Source: Bradyrhizobium canariense (GTDB taxonomy: Bacteria; Pseudomonadota; Alphaproteobacteria; Rhizobiales; Xanthobacteraceae). Taken from it: a stretch of 64,000 nucleotides of DNA. Position 1 is the stretch's first letter, and the number at the start of each line of letters is the position of its first letter. Both the position numbers and the translations under genes were made by a program. Under the pieces are notes generated by a model, which was given only the letters and a program-made list of their open reading frames with translations, was not told the DNA's origin and ran no database searches. The stretch covers positions 6,971,001 through 7,035,000 of the forward strand of contig NZ_LT629750.1 in the NCBI RefSeq assembly GCF_900105125.1, given 5' to 3'. Below are positions 31,795-40,600 of the stretch, one piece after another.

Positions 31795-32417
31795 TTGATT
31801 TTGAGGCGCGGCGCGCGGTGCTTGCCGGCACAGGTCTCATGGCAAAAGCACGTTACGAGATGATCATTGACCATTCCGGTCGCTTGCATGAAGGCGTAGA
31901 CGATGGTCGGGCCGACGAATTTGAAACCGCGCGCGATCAGTTCCTTTGACATCTTGACCGACACTGGCGTCGATGCCGGCACGCTCGCGGTGGTCTTGAA
32001 CTGGTTGACCTTCGGTTTGCCGTCGACGAATTCCCACATGAATTTCGAGAAGCCGGGCCCGTCTTCCATGATCTTGAGATAGGATTTGGCGCTAGCGATC
32101 GTGCCCTCGATCTTGGCGCGATTGCGGACGATGCCAACATCGTTCATCAGCGCGTGGACTTTTTTGGCGTTGTAGCGCGCGATCTTTTCGGGCTGGAAAT
32201 CATCGAAGGCGCGGCGGAAATTCTCACGCTTGCGCAGGATCGTGATCCACGCAAGTCCTGCCTGGAAGCCGTCGAGGATCAGCTTCTCGTACAAAGCGCG
32301 GTCGTCATATTCCGGCACGCCCCATTCGGTGTCGTGATAGGCCATGTAAAACGGATCTTCGCCGGGCCAGGGGCACCGCGTCAGGCCATCGGCATGCAGG
32401 CGCGCCGACCTGGTCAT
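31791..32417 (-). CDS. tag: DNA-3-methyladenine glycosylase I
   Basis: Base-excision repair enzyme that removes 3-methyladenine. 208 residues with the Tag signature: RCPWPGEDPFYMAYHDTEWGVPEYDDRALYEKLILDGFQAGLAW, and the zinc-binding pattern formed by Cys15 near the N-terminus, HDTEWG, and the C-terminal HLVTCFCHETC. It overlaps both neighbours by four bases (ygfZ stop and HD start), forming a compact operon. Confidence 0.96.
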   Translation of the reverse strand: MTRSARLHADGLTRCPWPGEDPFYMAYHDTEWGVPEYDDRALYEKLILDGFQAGLAWITILRKRENFRRAFDDFQPEKIARYNAKKVHALMNDVGIVRNRAKIEGTIASAKSYLKIMEDGPGFSKFMWEFVDGKPKVNQFKTTASVPASTPVSVKMSKELIARGFKFVGPTIVYAFMQATGMVNDHLVTCFCHETCAGKHRAPRLKIK

Positions 32418-33295
32418 GCGATGGTCTGTTTCGGTGCCGAACGCAAGGCGTCCGGATCGGCGAGGCGGATGGCAACGCCACCTGACGTCAGCGCTATTCC
32501 GGCATCGAGGGCGTCGATAACGCGATCGGTCCGGATCAGCGCCAAGCCGTTTTGACCTGCGGTCGACCCCAGGGTGCCCACCGATTTGTCGCCAGCGAGA
32601 ATAGTTTCGCCCGGCGCCGGCGAGGGGCCGTCAAGAATGATCCGCACCGTCCGGGTGCGCGCGGTGCCGCGATGCTGCATCCGCGACACCACCTCCTGTC
32701 CGACATAACAGCCTTTATCGAAATCGACGCCGTGGAGGCGGTCCATGTTGGTCTCGTGCGGAAACGCGTCGCCATACATGAAGTCCAGGCCGCCGCGCGG
32801 AACGCCCGAGGCGATGCGATGCGCATCATAGGCGCTGCTGTCAACGAGCTCCGCGCCAATGAGATCAGCGAGTTTTTGCTTGAGCTCCTCCGGCACCAGA
32901 ATCCGCCAGCCGAGCGCATCATTGCGCGGATCGGCGAATGTCAGATCGGGTTTCATCGCGGGTTCGCCGTCCCACGCGGCCATCACGCCGAGGCTGTCGG
33001 ACAGGTTCTCGACCGCGACCTTGGCCCGGAGTTTGTAGAAGCCGAGCTTGTCGGCGAGGCCTTGCGCCAGCGCGCGTGGGACATCGATCAGGAAGCCGCC
33101 GCCGTGGCCGGAAGGCACTTCCGTGATCAGGAAATCGGTCGTTATTTTGCCCTGCGGCGTCAGCAATGCGCCGAACCGGCCAAGGCCGGGGTGAAGCAGC
33201 GTCACGTCGGTCGTGACGAGGCCGTTGAGAAAGTCGCGCGCGTCCTCGCCGCTGACCTTCACCACGCCTCGATCCGGAAGAAACGCTGCTTTCAT
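32414..33295 (-). CDS. ygfZ: Folate-binding YgfZ/GcvT-like protein (iron-sulfur cluster assembly)
   Basis: 293-residue tetrahydrofolate-binding protein that supports certain Fe-S enzymes. The family motif K-G-C-Y-x-G-Q-E is present in DFDKGCYVGQEVVSRMQHRG, preceded by the aminomethyltransferase-like fold (SGEDARDFLNGLVTTDVTLL, GALLTPQGKITTDF). ATG 33295 (MKAAFLPDRGV) is chosen because conservation starts there; 24 additional codons in frame are basic and unlike the family. First gene of the ygfZ-tag-HD run and divergent from pyrC. Confidence 0.93.
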   Translation of the reverse strand: MKAAFLPDRGVVKVSGEDARDFLNGLVTTDVTLLHPGLGRFGALLTPQGKITTDFLITEVPSGHGGGFLIDVPRALAQGLADKLGFYKLRAKVAVENLSDSLGVMAAWDGEPAMKPDLTFADPRNDALGWRILVPEELKQKLADLIGAELVDSSAYDAHRIASGVPRGGLDFMYGDAFPHETNMDRLHGVDFDKGCYVGQEVVSRMQHRGTARTRTVRIILDGPSPAPGETILAGDKSVGTLGSTAGQNGLALIRTDRVIDALDAGIALTSGGVAIRLADPDALRSAPKQTIA

Positions 33296-33431
33296 TCTTT
33301 GGACGGCTTTCTTGAGGTTCTCTTTGAACTTCTTGGGAAAACGCTGGTAGCGGATATCACATGGCAACGTAAGGCGCTAAGGTGCTGACAACAAGGCCCG
33401 TATGGCATCGTCAGGCTGTTACCGAGGACCG

Positions 33432-34766
33432 ATGAATCAACGATTTGATACCATTCTAAAATCCGGCACCGTGGTCAATCAGGACGGCGAGGGCGTACGT
33501 GACATCGGCATTGCCAATGGCCGCATCGCCGCGATCGGCGGGCTTTCCCAGGCCTCCGCCGCCGAGGTGATCGACTGCAGGGGCCTGCACATCCTGCCGG
33601 GTGTGATGGATACGCAAGTGCACTTTCGCGAGCCGGGGCTGACCCACAAGGAAGACCTTGAAACCGGTTCGCGCAGCGCCGTGATGGGCGGCGTGACCGC
33701 GGTGTTCGAAATGCCGAACACCAATCCGTTGACGGTGACCGAACAGACCTTCACCGACAAGGTGAAGCTCGGCTATCACCGGATGCATTGCGATTTCGCG
33801 TTCTTCATCGGGGGCACCCGCGAGAACGTTCAGGATCTACCGGAACTGGAACGCGCGCCCGGCTGCGCTGGTGTCAAAGTCTTCATCGGCTCATCGACCG
33901 GCGCGCTATTGGTCGAAGACGACGAAAGCCTGCGGCGGATTTTCAAGGTGATCCGGCGCCGCGCCGCCTTTCACGCCGAGGACGAGTACCGCCTCAACGA
34001 TCGCAAGGGGTTGCGCATCGAAGGCGATCCACGTTCGCATCCGGTGTGGCGCGATGAGACCGCCGCGCTGATGGCGACCCAGCGGCTGGTCAAGCTCGCC
34101 CATGAAACCGGAAAACGCATTCACGTGCTGCATATCTCGACCAAGCAAGAGATCGAGTTTTTGCAAGACCACAAGGACGTCGCCTCCTGTGAAGCGACGC
34201 CTCACCACCTGACGATGGCGGCGCCGGAATGCTATGAGCGGCTCGGCACCCGCGCGCAGATGAATCCGCCGGTGCGATCGGCCGATCATCGCGAGGGGAT
34301 CTGGCGCGGCATCGAGCAGGGCATCGTCGACGTGCTCGGCTCCGATCACGCCCCGCACACGCTGGAAGAAAAGGCCAAGACCTATCCGGCATCGCCGTCG
34401 GGCATGACCGGCGTGCAGACGCTGGTGCCGCTGATGCTCGACCACGTCAACGCCGGACGCCTGTCGCTGGCGCGGTTTGTCGATCTGACCAGCGCCGGTC
34501 CGGCGCGGCTGTTCAATATCGCCTGCAAGGGCCGGATCGCCGCGGGCTACGACGCGGACTTCACGGTGGCCGATCTCAAGCGCAGCGAGACCATCACCGA
34601 CAAATGGATCGCTTCGCGCGCCGGCTGGACGCCCTATGACGGGATGCGGGTCACCGGCTGGCCGGTCGGCACCTTCGTGCGCGGCCGCCGCGTGATGTGG
34701 CAGGGCGAGTTGTCGACGCCTTCGACCGGCGAGCCGGTGCGGTTTCTGGAAACGCTGAGGGCATGA
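33432..34766 (+). CDS. pyrC: Dihydroorotase (amidohydrolase superfamily)
   Basis: 444-residue zinc enzyme of pyrimidine synthesis that cyclises N-carbamoyl-aspartate to dihydroorotate. Metal and active-site motifs: DTQVHFREPG, GVKVFIGSSTG with the bridging Lys, HVLHIST, CEATPHHLTM and GSDHAPHT. ATG 33432 follows GAGGACC at close spacing and begins MNQRFDTILKSGTVV. It is of the class I type; a second pyrC/pyrX elsewhere in the genome is possible, and an allantoinase-like activity cannot be fully excluded. Confidence 0.9.
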   Translation: MNQRFDTILKSGTVVNQDGEGVRDIGIANGRIAAIGGLSQASAAEVIDCRGLHILPGVMDTQVHFREPGLTHKEDLETGSRSAVMGGVTAVFEMPNTNPLTVTEQTFTDKVKLGYHRMHCDFAFFIGGTRENVQDLPELERAPGCAGVKVFIGSSTGALLVEDDESLRRIFKVIRRRAAFHAEDEYRLNDRKGLRIEGDPRSHPVWRDETAALMATQRLVKLAHETGKRIHVLHISTKQEIEFLQDHKDVASCEATPHHLTMAAPECYERLGTRAQMNPPVRSADHREGIWRGIEQGIVDVLGSDHAPHTLEEKAKTYPASPSGMTGVQTLVPLMLDHVNAGRLSLARFVDLTSAGPARLFNIACKGRIAAGYDADFTVADLKRSETITDKWIASRAGWTPYDGMRVTGWPVGTFVRGRRVMWQGELSTPSTGEPVRFLETLRA

Positions 34767-34816
34767 ATCAAGGACTGCGGTCGCCCGGCTTGACCGGGCG
34801 GTAACGTCCGAAAGAC

Positions 34817-35083
34817 TTACTGCTTCGAGAGCGAGACCGAAAACTCGCCATTGCGGACGCGCGCGGCGAGGCCTTCGACGAATTTCGCGACCGCATCTTC
34901 GCCGTAGGTTCCGACCAGTTCGGCAAATGCCGCAAACAGGCTGGCCTGCGCAAGGCAATCGCCATCGACGCCATCGTGCCGCGCCTCCGCCCAGGCTTCG
35001 TTGAGATAACCGAGCGCGGCCTGCTTCTGTTCGTGGTCGGGCAGTGGATCGCGGCCGGCTGTGAAGGACACTGGATGGCTCAT
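34817..35083 (-). CDS. Conserved small hypothetical protein
   Basis: 88-residue soluble protein MSHPVSFTAGRDPLPDHEQKQ..., mostly helical, with the central ALGYLNEAWAEARHDGVDGDCLAQASLFAAFAELVGTYGEDAVAKFVEGL. ATG 35083 is preferred because the preceding codons code for non-conserved-looking sequence, although no strong ribosome site is visible. Looks like a family specific to Bradyrhizobiaceae; unknown role. Convergent with pyrC. Confidence 0.65.
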   Translation of the reverse strand: MSHPVSFTAGRDPLPDHEQKQAALGYLNEAWAEARHDGVDGDCLAQASLFAAFAELVGTYGEDAVAKFVEGLAARVRNGEFSVSLSKQ

Positions 35084-35270
35084 GAAATTTGACAGGCTGA
35101 CATGCGCGATCCAGGGCGGAGCGCTTTGGTGCAGGAGGTGTAGCACGCACCACGGAACCGCCAAGGGCACTTCTTTAAGTTCTTTAAGAAAGGTTAACGG
35201 CAGGGGATAATATCAATCTAGTACCACCGGACCGTCGCGACGCGGTCAGGAAAACGTCCGCACCCGTGCG

Positions 35271-35648
35271 TTAGTTGGCGTAGCGCGCCGTGAGATCCCG
35301 CGAGATCTTCGCGCCTTCCTCGACATATCTGCGGATCGCGACGGTGGCCGCCGGCGTGCAGGTCCGGTAGGTCTGCTGAAAGCCGTTATAGCCGCGATTG
35401 AAGCCGGCAATCATGCGGGCGCGGCGATCTCCCGAGGGCGTCTCGGCATCGATCAGCGCCTGCATTTCGTTGCGCCATTTGCCGCCTTCATTGCTGCCGC
35501 AAATGCCCCGCAGATAATGCAGCGCGCCGAGAATTTCGGCCAGCCGCTGCAAATCGCCGTCGAATGGCGCGGCGGCATCCTCGGCCCGCGCCGGGCCAAG
35601 ATTGCATACCGAGATCAGGATGAGAGCGGCGAGAGCGCGTTTCAGCAT
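35271..35648 (-). CDS. TIGR02301 family (DUF2385) exported protein
   Basis: 125-residue exported protein. Signal peptide MLKRALAALILISVCNLGPARAED, then the family pattern LQRLAEILGALHYLRGICGSNEGGKWRNEMQALIDAE, with Cys in RGIC and TCTPAA forming a probable disulphide, and NRGYNGFQQTYRTC. In Rhizobiales this gene usually follows a NUDIX gene, as here. Function unknown. Confidence 0.87.
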   Translation of the reverse strand: MLKRALAALILISVCNLGPARAEDAAAPFDGDLQRLAEILGALHYLRGICGSNEGGKWRNEMQALIDAETPSGDRRARMIAGFNRGYNGFQQTYRTCTPAATVAIRRYVEEGAKISRDLTARYAN

Positions 35649-35828
35649 GAATGGGTCCAGGACCCCTGGTGCCGCGGGGCAGCGGTGATATGCCTTCTCA
35701 ACACGCTGGAAGCAAGGCGTTGAGCGCCAGGATCTAAAGTGTTTTGGAGCGAAGCGGGTGCCGCTTCACGTGAAGAAAAGCGCGTTGGAACAGAACATTA
35801 GAGCCGGGTCTTGATCCGACCGGAACCG

Positions 35829-35872
35829 AAGGCTCCAGGCCTGGATCAAGAAGGCTCTAGGCCTGGATTAAG
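35829..35872. repeat. Two tandem 22-base repeats at the 3' end of the NUDIX gene
   Basis: Copy 1 at 35829-35850 (AAGGCTCCAGGCCTGGATCAAG) and copy 2 at 35851-35872 differ at two positions. Each contains the near-palindrome CCAGGCCTGG/CTAGGCCTGG. Copy 2 encodes the last residues and stop of the NUDIX protein. The DNA on the left (35736-35800) holds a dispersed repeat block (GGAGCGAAGCGGGTGCCG, GTGAAGAAAAGCGCG); a related block recurs at 37036-37080. Confidence 0.7.
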
Positions 35873-36318
35873 CTCCAGGCCGCTTGAATAACCTCTTGCA
35901 GGCCGCCGGTCACCTTGAGGTCGCCGAGCGCATCCGGCGCGAGCCAGCGGAAATCGTCGAGCTCGTCATTGAGGAGGGGCTCCTTGCCGATCCAGTGCGC
36001 CGCGAATGACATCACCAGATAATGCCCGCCGCCGGTTCCCGGCAAAACCTCGCGCCATCCGGCCAGCCCGACAATCTCGATTTTCAGCCCGGTTTCCTCA
36101 TTGATTTCGCGATACAGGGCCGTATGCAACGATTCGCCGAATTCGACCCGTCCACCGGGCAGCGAATAGAAACCTTTGCCCGGCGAGCGCGCCCGCCGCA
36201 CCAGCAGGATCTTGTCGTCGCGAAAGATCGCGGCGCTGACGGCAAGCTGGGGATGCGATGGCTGGACGGTCGTGGCCACGGGGATCAGTGCTCCAAAGTT
36301 CGCAGCTAGATGTGGCAC
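35857..36318 (-). CDS. NUDIX hydrolase
   Basis: 153-residue pyrophosphohydrolase with an exact NUDIX box at residues 56-78 (G-x5-E-x7-REINEETG). It is similar to MutT/ADP-ribose-type small NUDIX enzymes; the nucleotide substrate is unknown. An internal GTG start around residue 14 (VATTVQPSHPQLAVSAA) may be the true start, since conservation begins there. Precedes the TIGR02301 gene in the same direction. Confidence 0.87.
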   Translation of the reverse strand: MPHLAANFGALIPVATTVQPSHPQLAVSAAIFRDDKILLVRRARSPGKGFYSLPGGRVEFGESLHTALYREINEETGLKIEIVGLAGWREVLPGTGGGHYLVMSFAAHWIGKEPLLNDELDDFRWLAPDALGDLKVTGGLQEVIQAAWSLIQA

Positions 36319-36471
36319 ACTTTATGCGAACTTCGGAATCATAGGACCTCCAACAAATCCACGAATACAATGCGGTCCGCGAAAGCCGAGGGGACCTTCA
36401 AACTCGCTACATGAGAACATCATCCGGAAAAGTGGGAACCGGTTTTCCCTCAACGAAATGAGATCATGGAT

Positions 36472-36987
36472 CTAGCGGCTCGCCATGATGGTTTCGACGT
36501 TGGCTTCGTTGCCGCCATTGATGATGCCTCCGGCCAGCGCAACCAGCGGTTTGACCCAGCCGGTGGCCTGCCCTGCCAGTGTGGCGCGAGTCTTGTCCTG
36601 CTTGGCTTCACGCATGGCGGCACCAACGGCGGTCAGAATGGAGGTCATCGCGGAGGTAATATTGTCGAATTCGGCGCGGACGCCGGGGTTGGCTGAATCA
36701 TAGGATTCGATCGCAAGCTCTCGCGCCTTGAAATTAGACGCCGTGAAATGCTCGCGATAGGACAGGGGATGCCAGCCCAGGAAATCTTCCGAGCATTCCG
36801 GTATGTCGGGAATCATCTCCAGGAGCATGATGGCTTCGTTGAAGTGATTCAGATAATCGGTGGCAAGCCCGGTGCGCGGATTGATGTTGGCGGCGCGCAG
36901 CCGGGCAACTCGGGCCGCTTCATCAGGGACCGGCGTATTCGGTATCGGGCGATCGGATCGCGCGGATGGGGAGGCTGTCGAGGTCAT
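36472..36987 (-). CDS. Hypothetical cytoplasmic protein
   Basis: 171-residue protein starting MTSTASPSARSDRPIPNTPVPDEAARVARL. It contains NHFNEAIMLLEMIPDIPECSEDFLGWHPLSYREHFTAS and an Ala/Gly-rich end. No signal peptide or membrane span. It resembles hypothetical proteins seen repeatedly in Bradyrhizobium; no domain is recognised. The gap on its right contains part of a dispersed repeat. Confidence 0.7.
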   Translation of the reverse strand: MTSTASPSARSDRPIPNTPVPDEAARVARLRAANINPRTGLATDYLNHFNEAIMLLEMIPDIPECSEDFLGWHPLSYREHFTASNFKARELAIESYDSANPGVRAEFDNITSAMTSILTAVGAAMREAKQDKTRATLAGQATGWVKPLVALAGGIINGGNEANVETIMASR

Positions 36988-37112
36988 CAAATGCAGTCTT
37001 AACGCTTGGGGTTAAAAGGTGCTGAACGTAGTAGCGTTTTTAAGCGAAGTGGTAACGGTTCGCGTCAAGAAAACGCGTCAAGGCAAGAGATGATGTCTAT
37101 TCGGATCACAGA

Positions 37113-37880
37113 ATGTGCGGACGCTTCGTAATCACCTCGGCGCCGGAGGCTTTGCGGCAGCTTTTTGGCTATGCCGAACAGCCCAATTTCCCGCCACGCT
37201 TTAATATTGCGCCGACGCAACCGATACCTGTAGTCATCATCGAGAATGGTATCAGGCATTTTCGCCTGATGCGTTGGGGACTGCTGCCGGCCTGGGTCAA
37301 GGATCCCCGTAAATTTACGCTCCTGATCAACGCGCGGTCGGAGACGATTCAGGAAAAGCCAGCCTTCAAAAATGCGATCAAGCGACGGCGCTGCCTGATC
37401 CCGGCCGATGGCTATTATGAATGGCAGGCATACGAAGATCGCAAGCGGCCTTACTTCATCCACCGCCGCGACGGCCAGCCGTTCGGGTTTGCCGGACTGG
37501 CCGAGACCTGGATCGGCCCGAACGGCGAGGAACTCGACACCGTGGCCGTCGTCACGGCACCCGCGAGCGCCGATCTCGCTGAGTTGCACCATCGCGTACC
37601 CGTCGCGATTGCACCGGAAGATTTCGAGCGCTGGCTCGATTGCCGCGCCAATGGCGTCGAGGCGGCGATGCTGTTATTGACCGCGCCGCAAGAAGGCGAA
37701 TTCGCCTGGCACGAGGTCTCGACACGGGTCAACCGCGTCGCCAATGACGATGCGCAATTGACGCTGCCGATCACGGCGGAACAGATCGCCGCCGAACAAG
37801 CGGCGGCGGCGAAGAAATCGGCCGCACGCAAAGTGACGTCGGCGGCATCGGAAGACGACGGGCAGGGGTCGCTGTTTTGA
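37113..37880 (+). CDS. SOS response-associated peptidase (SRAP, YedK/HMCES family)
   Basis: 255-residue protein that forms a stable thiazolidine cross-link with abasic sites in single-stranded DNA through its N-terminal cysteine. MCGRFVIT at the N-terminus exposes Cys2 after Met removal; the active-site Asn lies in LLINARSET, Glu in DGYYEWQ and His in LHHRVPV. The C-terminal 35 residues are an Ala/Lys-rich tail ending EDDGQGSLF, which resembles a beta-clamp-binding or protein-interaction tail. Confidence 0.93.
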   Translation: MCGRFVITSAPEALRQLFGYAEQPNFPPRFNIAPTQPIPVVIIENGIRHFRLMRWGLLPAWVKDPRKFTLLINARSETIQEKPAFKNAIKRRRCLIPADGYYEWQAYEDRKRPYFIHRRDGQPFGFAGLAETWIGPNGEELDTVAVVTAPASADLAELHHRVPVAIAPEDFERWLDCRANGVEAAMLLLTAPQEGEFAWHEVSTRVNRVANDDAQLTLPITAEQIAAEQAAAAKKSAARKVTSAASEDDGQGSLF

Positions 37881-38062
37881 AGGGTCGTTATTTTGAGACT
37901 GTCGCTGTTTTAATCAATCGTGGAATCGCAAGGTAGCAAAGCCACTTGTCCGCCGTAGCTCAAGTAACAGCGAGGGCGGAAAGCGGGCCCACTATTTGCA
38001 CCGATATTACAGGATGCATGCTGGGCACAGCGCAGATTGCGCCTTTGCCTACCTTACGGATC

Positions 38063-38644
38063 TCACCTGAAAATATTCAGCGCCGCATATTGCAACAGCA
38101 TAATGGTCTTGGCGTCCCGGATGCGGCCGTCGGTGATCATGGCAAGCGCCTGATCGATCGGTAGTTCTAGCACCTCGATATCCTCGCCTTCGGCGACCAG
38201 GCCGCCGCCGTTTCCGATCCGCATCGATGAATCATATTCCGCGACAAAGAAGTGCAGTTTTTCGGTGACCGAGCCCGGGCTCATGAAGGCTTCGAAGACT
38301 TTCCGGATCTCGCCGAGCCGGTAGCCGGCTTCCTCTTCCACTTCGGCACGGATGCGGTTTTCAGGAGATTCGTTGTCGAGCACCCCGGCTATGGCCTCGA
38401 TCAGGAGGTCGTCGTAACCGTTGACGTAAGTCGGATAGCGAAACTGCCGTATCAGCACCACGGTCCGTTGCGCGAGATTATAGGGCAGCAGCGTCGCGGC
38501 ATTGCCGCGGTCATAGGCCTCGCGCTGCTGCGTCTGCCACTCGCCATTGGCGCGCCGCCATTCGAAGGTCGTGGTCGTCAATACGTAATAGTTGTCGGAG
38601 AGCAGGCGGACGTTCTGGACGCGGATGCGGTCGGAAACGGTCAT
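38063..38644 (-). CDS. nudK: NudK-like GDP-mannose/ADP-sugar pyrophosphatase
   Basis: 193-residue NUDIX enzyme. It follows E. coli NudK closely: LLSDNYYVLTTTTFEW, YDRGNAATLLPYN, TVVLIRQFRYPTYVNG, GVLDNESPENRIRAEVEEEAGY (NUDIX box region) and EAFMSPGSVTEKLHFFVAEY, then GEDIEVLELP. ATG 38644 is chosen because homology begins at MTVSDRIRVQNVRLLSDN. It hydrolyses nucleotide sugars in characterised members. The GNAT and FAD-oxidase genes precede it in the same direction. Confidence 0.9.
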   Translation of the reverse strand: MTVSDRIRVQNVRLLSDNYYVLTTTTFEWRRANGEWQTQQREAYDRGNAATLLPYNLAQRTVVLIRQFRYPTYVNGYDDLLIEAIAGVLDNESPENRIRAEVEEEAGYRLGEIRKVFEAFMSPGSVTEKLHFFVAEYDSSMRIGNGGGLVAEGEDIEVLELPIDQALAMITDGRIRDAKTIMLLQYAALNIFR

Positions 38645-38666
38645 GGAAAATCCTTGAAATTCCCGG

Positions 38667-39128
38667 TCATGGCGTCGGCTCGCGGCCGTCGAGCCATTTG
38701 GCGAACACGATCGTTTCCGCCTCCGCATAACCCAGCGATTGGTAGAACGCTCCCGCCTTGGCGTTCTCACGCCGCACCAGCAATTGCAATTTGGCGATGC
38801 CGGCCCCGCGCAACCAAGCCTCGGCGGCATTCATCATCGCGCGGCCATGGCCCTGCGCGCGGCGGTCCGGATCGACCGCGACGTAATAGACCCAGCCGCG
38901 ATGGCCGTCATGGCCGACCATGGCGGTCGCCACGATCGCTTCGCCGTCGCGGCCGATCAGCACCGTCGCGTTAGGCCCCCGCCGCGCCAGCGCGATGTCG
39001 GCTGCGGGATCGTTCCACGGCCGCGTCAATCCGCAGGCCTGCCAAAGCGCGACGACAGCGGCGATATCGGCATCGGCGATCGGCGCTATCGACAGCGCGG
39101 CAGCCGGCATCGTCGGGGCTGCGTTCAC
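38667..39128 (-). CDS. GNAT family acetyltransferase (YpeA-like)
   Basis: 153-residue N-acetyltransferase. Acetyl-CoA-binding motif A is visible as WVYYVAVDPDRRAQGHGRAMMNAAEAWLRGAGI (R/Q-x-x-G-x-G/A type), and motif B as ENAKAGAFYQSLGY. It overlaps the FAD-oxidase gene by four bases (ATGA). Acceptor substrate not predictable. Confidence 0.88.
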   Translation of the reverse strand: MNAAPTMPAAALSIAPIADADIAAVVALWQACGLTRPWNDPAADIALARRGPNATVLIGRDGEAIVATAMVGHDGHRGWVYYVAVDPDRRAQGHGRAMMNAAEAWLRGAGIAKLQLLVRRENAKAGAFYQSLGYAEAETIVFAKWLDGREPTP

Positions 39129-40552
39129 AGCACCTTGCCGGGATTCATGATGCCTGATGGGTCGAGCATCGCCTTGATCCCGCGCATCAGTTCGATCGCG
39201 ACCTTGTCTTTCACCTCGGGCAGTTCGTCACGCTTGAGCACGCCGATGCCGTGTTCCGCGGAGATCGATCCGCCCATCCGCAGGACGATCTCGAACACCA
39301 CGGCATTGACTTCGTGCCAGCGCGCCAGGAAATCAGCCGCATTGCCGCCGGTCGGCTGGCTCACATTGTAATGGATGTTGCCGTCGCCGAGATGACCGAA
39401 CGGCACCGGCCGCGAACCCGGAATGAGCTTGACGACCGCAGCATTGGCTTCAGCGATGAAATCGGGCACGGCGGCGACCGGCACCGAGATATCGTGCTTG
39501 ATCGAACCGCCTTCCGGCTTCTGCGCCGCCGACATTTCGTCACGCAGCTTCCAGAAGGCCTGGCGCTGGCTGAGGTTGGCCGCGATGACCGCGTCATCGA
39601 CGATGCCGTCTTCCATTCCTTTCTCCAGGATCGATTCTAGCGCGTCGCGGGCATCATCGCGCGAGGACGACAGCTCCATCAGCGCATACCACGGATGCTT
39701 GCCCGCGAGGGGATCGCGGATGTCGATGCCGTGACGCACGCTGAAATCGACGGAAATGTCCGACAACAGCTCGAAACTGGTGAGGCTGCCGGCAGCCTCG
39801 TTCTGCGCTATCGACAATAGCTTCAATGCCGCCGCCGGCGATTTGAGGCCGACAAAGGCGGTCTCGACGGCGCGCGGCTTCGGAAACAGCCGCAGCGTCG
39901 CGGCGGTGATGATACCAAGCGTGCCCTCGGCGCCGATGAAGAGGTTACGCAGATCGTAGCCGGTGTTGTCCTTTTTCAGCTTGGACAGCGCGTTCAAAAT
40001 GCGTCCATCGGCAAGCACGACCTCGACCCCGAGCGCCATCTCGCGCGCCACGCCATAGGCCAGCGCCGCGGTGCCGCCGGCATTGGTCGAGAGATTGCCG
40101 CCGATGGTGCAGCTTCCCTCGGCGCCAAGCGACAGCGGGAACAGCCGGTCGACGTCGGAGGCCTTTTGCTGCGCGATTTGCAGCACCACGCCGGCCTCGC
40201 AGGTCATGGTGTTGGATGCGGTGTCGATGTCGCGGATCTTGTCCATCCGCCGCATCGAAATCACGACCTCGCCATTATGCGGGGTCTGGCCGCCGACCAG
40301 ACCGGTATTGCCACCCTGCGGCACCAGCGCGATCCGATGTTCGCTGGCAAGCTTGCAGATTGCGGATACTTCCGCGGTCGAGCCCGGCCGCAACACCAGC
40401 GGCGAGCGGCCGTGATACAGGTCGCGCTCCTCGGTGAGGTAAGGCGCAATATCGGCCGCATCGGTTACCGCATATTTGTCGCCGACGATGGCGCGAAAGC
40501 GCGCGATCAGTTCGGGCGAGAGCGGCGGTACGGATGATTGAGCGATATTCAT
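39125..40552 (-). CDS. FAD-linked oxidase / D-2-hydroxyacid dehydrogenase (GlcD family)
   Basis: 475-residue PCMH-type flavoprotein. The FAD-binding half has LVPQGGNTGLVGGQTPHNGEVVI and the substrate half has the metal-binding GHLGDGNIHYNVSQ and AEHGIGVLKRDEL. Close in pattern to D-2-hydroxyglutarate/D-lactate dehydrogenases; which hydroxyacid it oxidises is not determined. Translationally coupled to the GNAT gene. Confidence 0.9.
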   Translation of the reverse strand: MNIAQSSVPPLSPELIARFRAIVGDKYAVTDAADIAPYLTEERDLYHGRSPLVLRPGSTAEVSAICKLASEHRIALVPQGGNTGLVGGQTPHNGEVVISMRRMDKIRDIDTASNTMTCEAGVVLQIAQQKASDVDRLFPLSLGAEGSCTIGGNLSTNAGGTAALAYGVAREMALGVEVVLADGRILNALSKLKKDNTGYDLRNLFIGAEGTLGIITAATLRLFPKPRAVETAFVGLKSPAAALKLLSIAQNEAAGSLTSFELLSDISVDFSVRHGIDIRDPLAGKHPWYALMELSSSRDDARDALESILEKGMEDGIVDDAVIAANLSQRQAFWKLRDEMSAAQKPEGGSIKHDISVPVAAVPDFIAEANAAVVKLIPGSRPVPFGHLGDGNIHYNVSQPTGGNAADFLARWHEVNAVVFEIVLRMGGSISAEHGIGVLKRDELPEVKDKVAIELMRGIKAMLDPSGIMNPGKVL

Positions 40553-40600
40553 GGCCTGGCTTCTACCTTGGACTTTGTCGTTTGGATTTTGTGTTGTGCT

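Noticed and set aside
33906..35153. 415-codon minus-strand frame across pyrC and the small hypothetical gene
   Set aside because: Complement of a well-conserved dihydroorotase; the real minus-strand gene there is the short 34817-35083 one in a different frame.
35829..35872. Possible CRISPR-like repeat
   Set aside because: Only two adjacent copies without spacers; simple tandem duplication.
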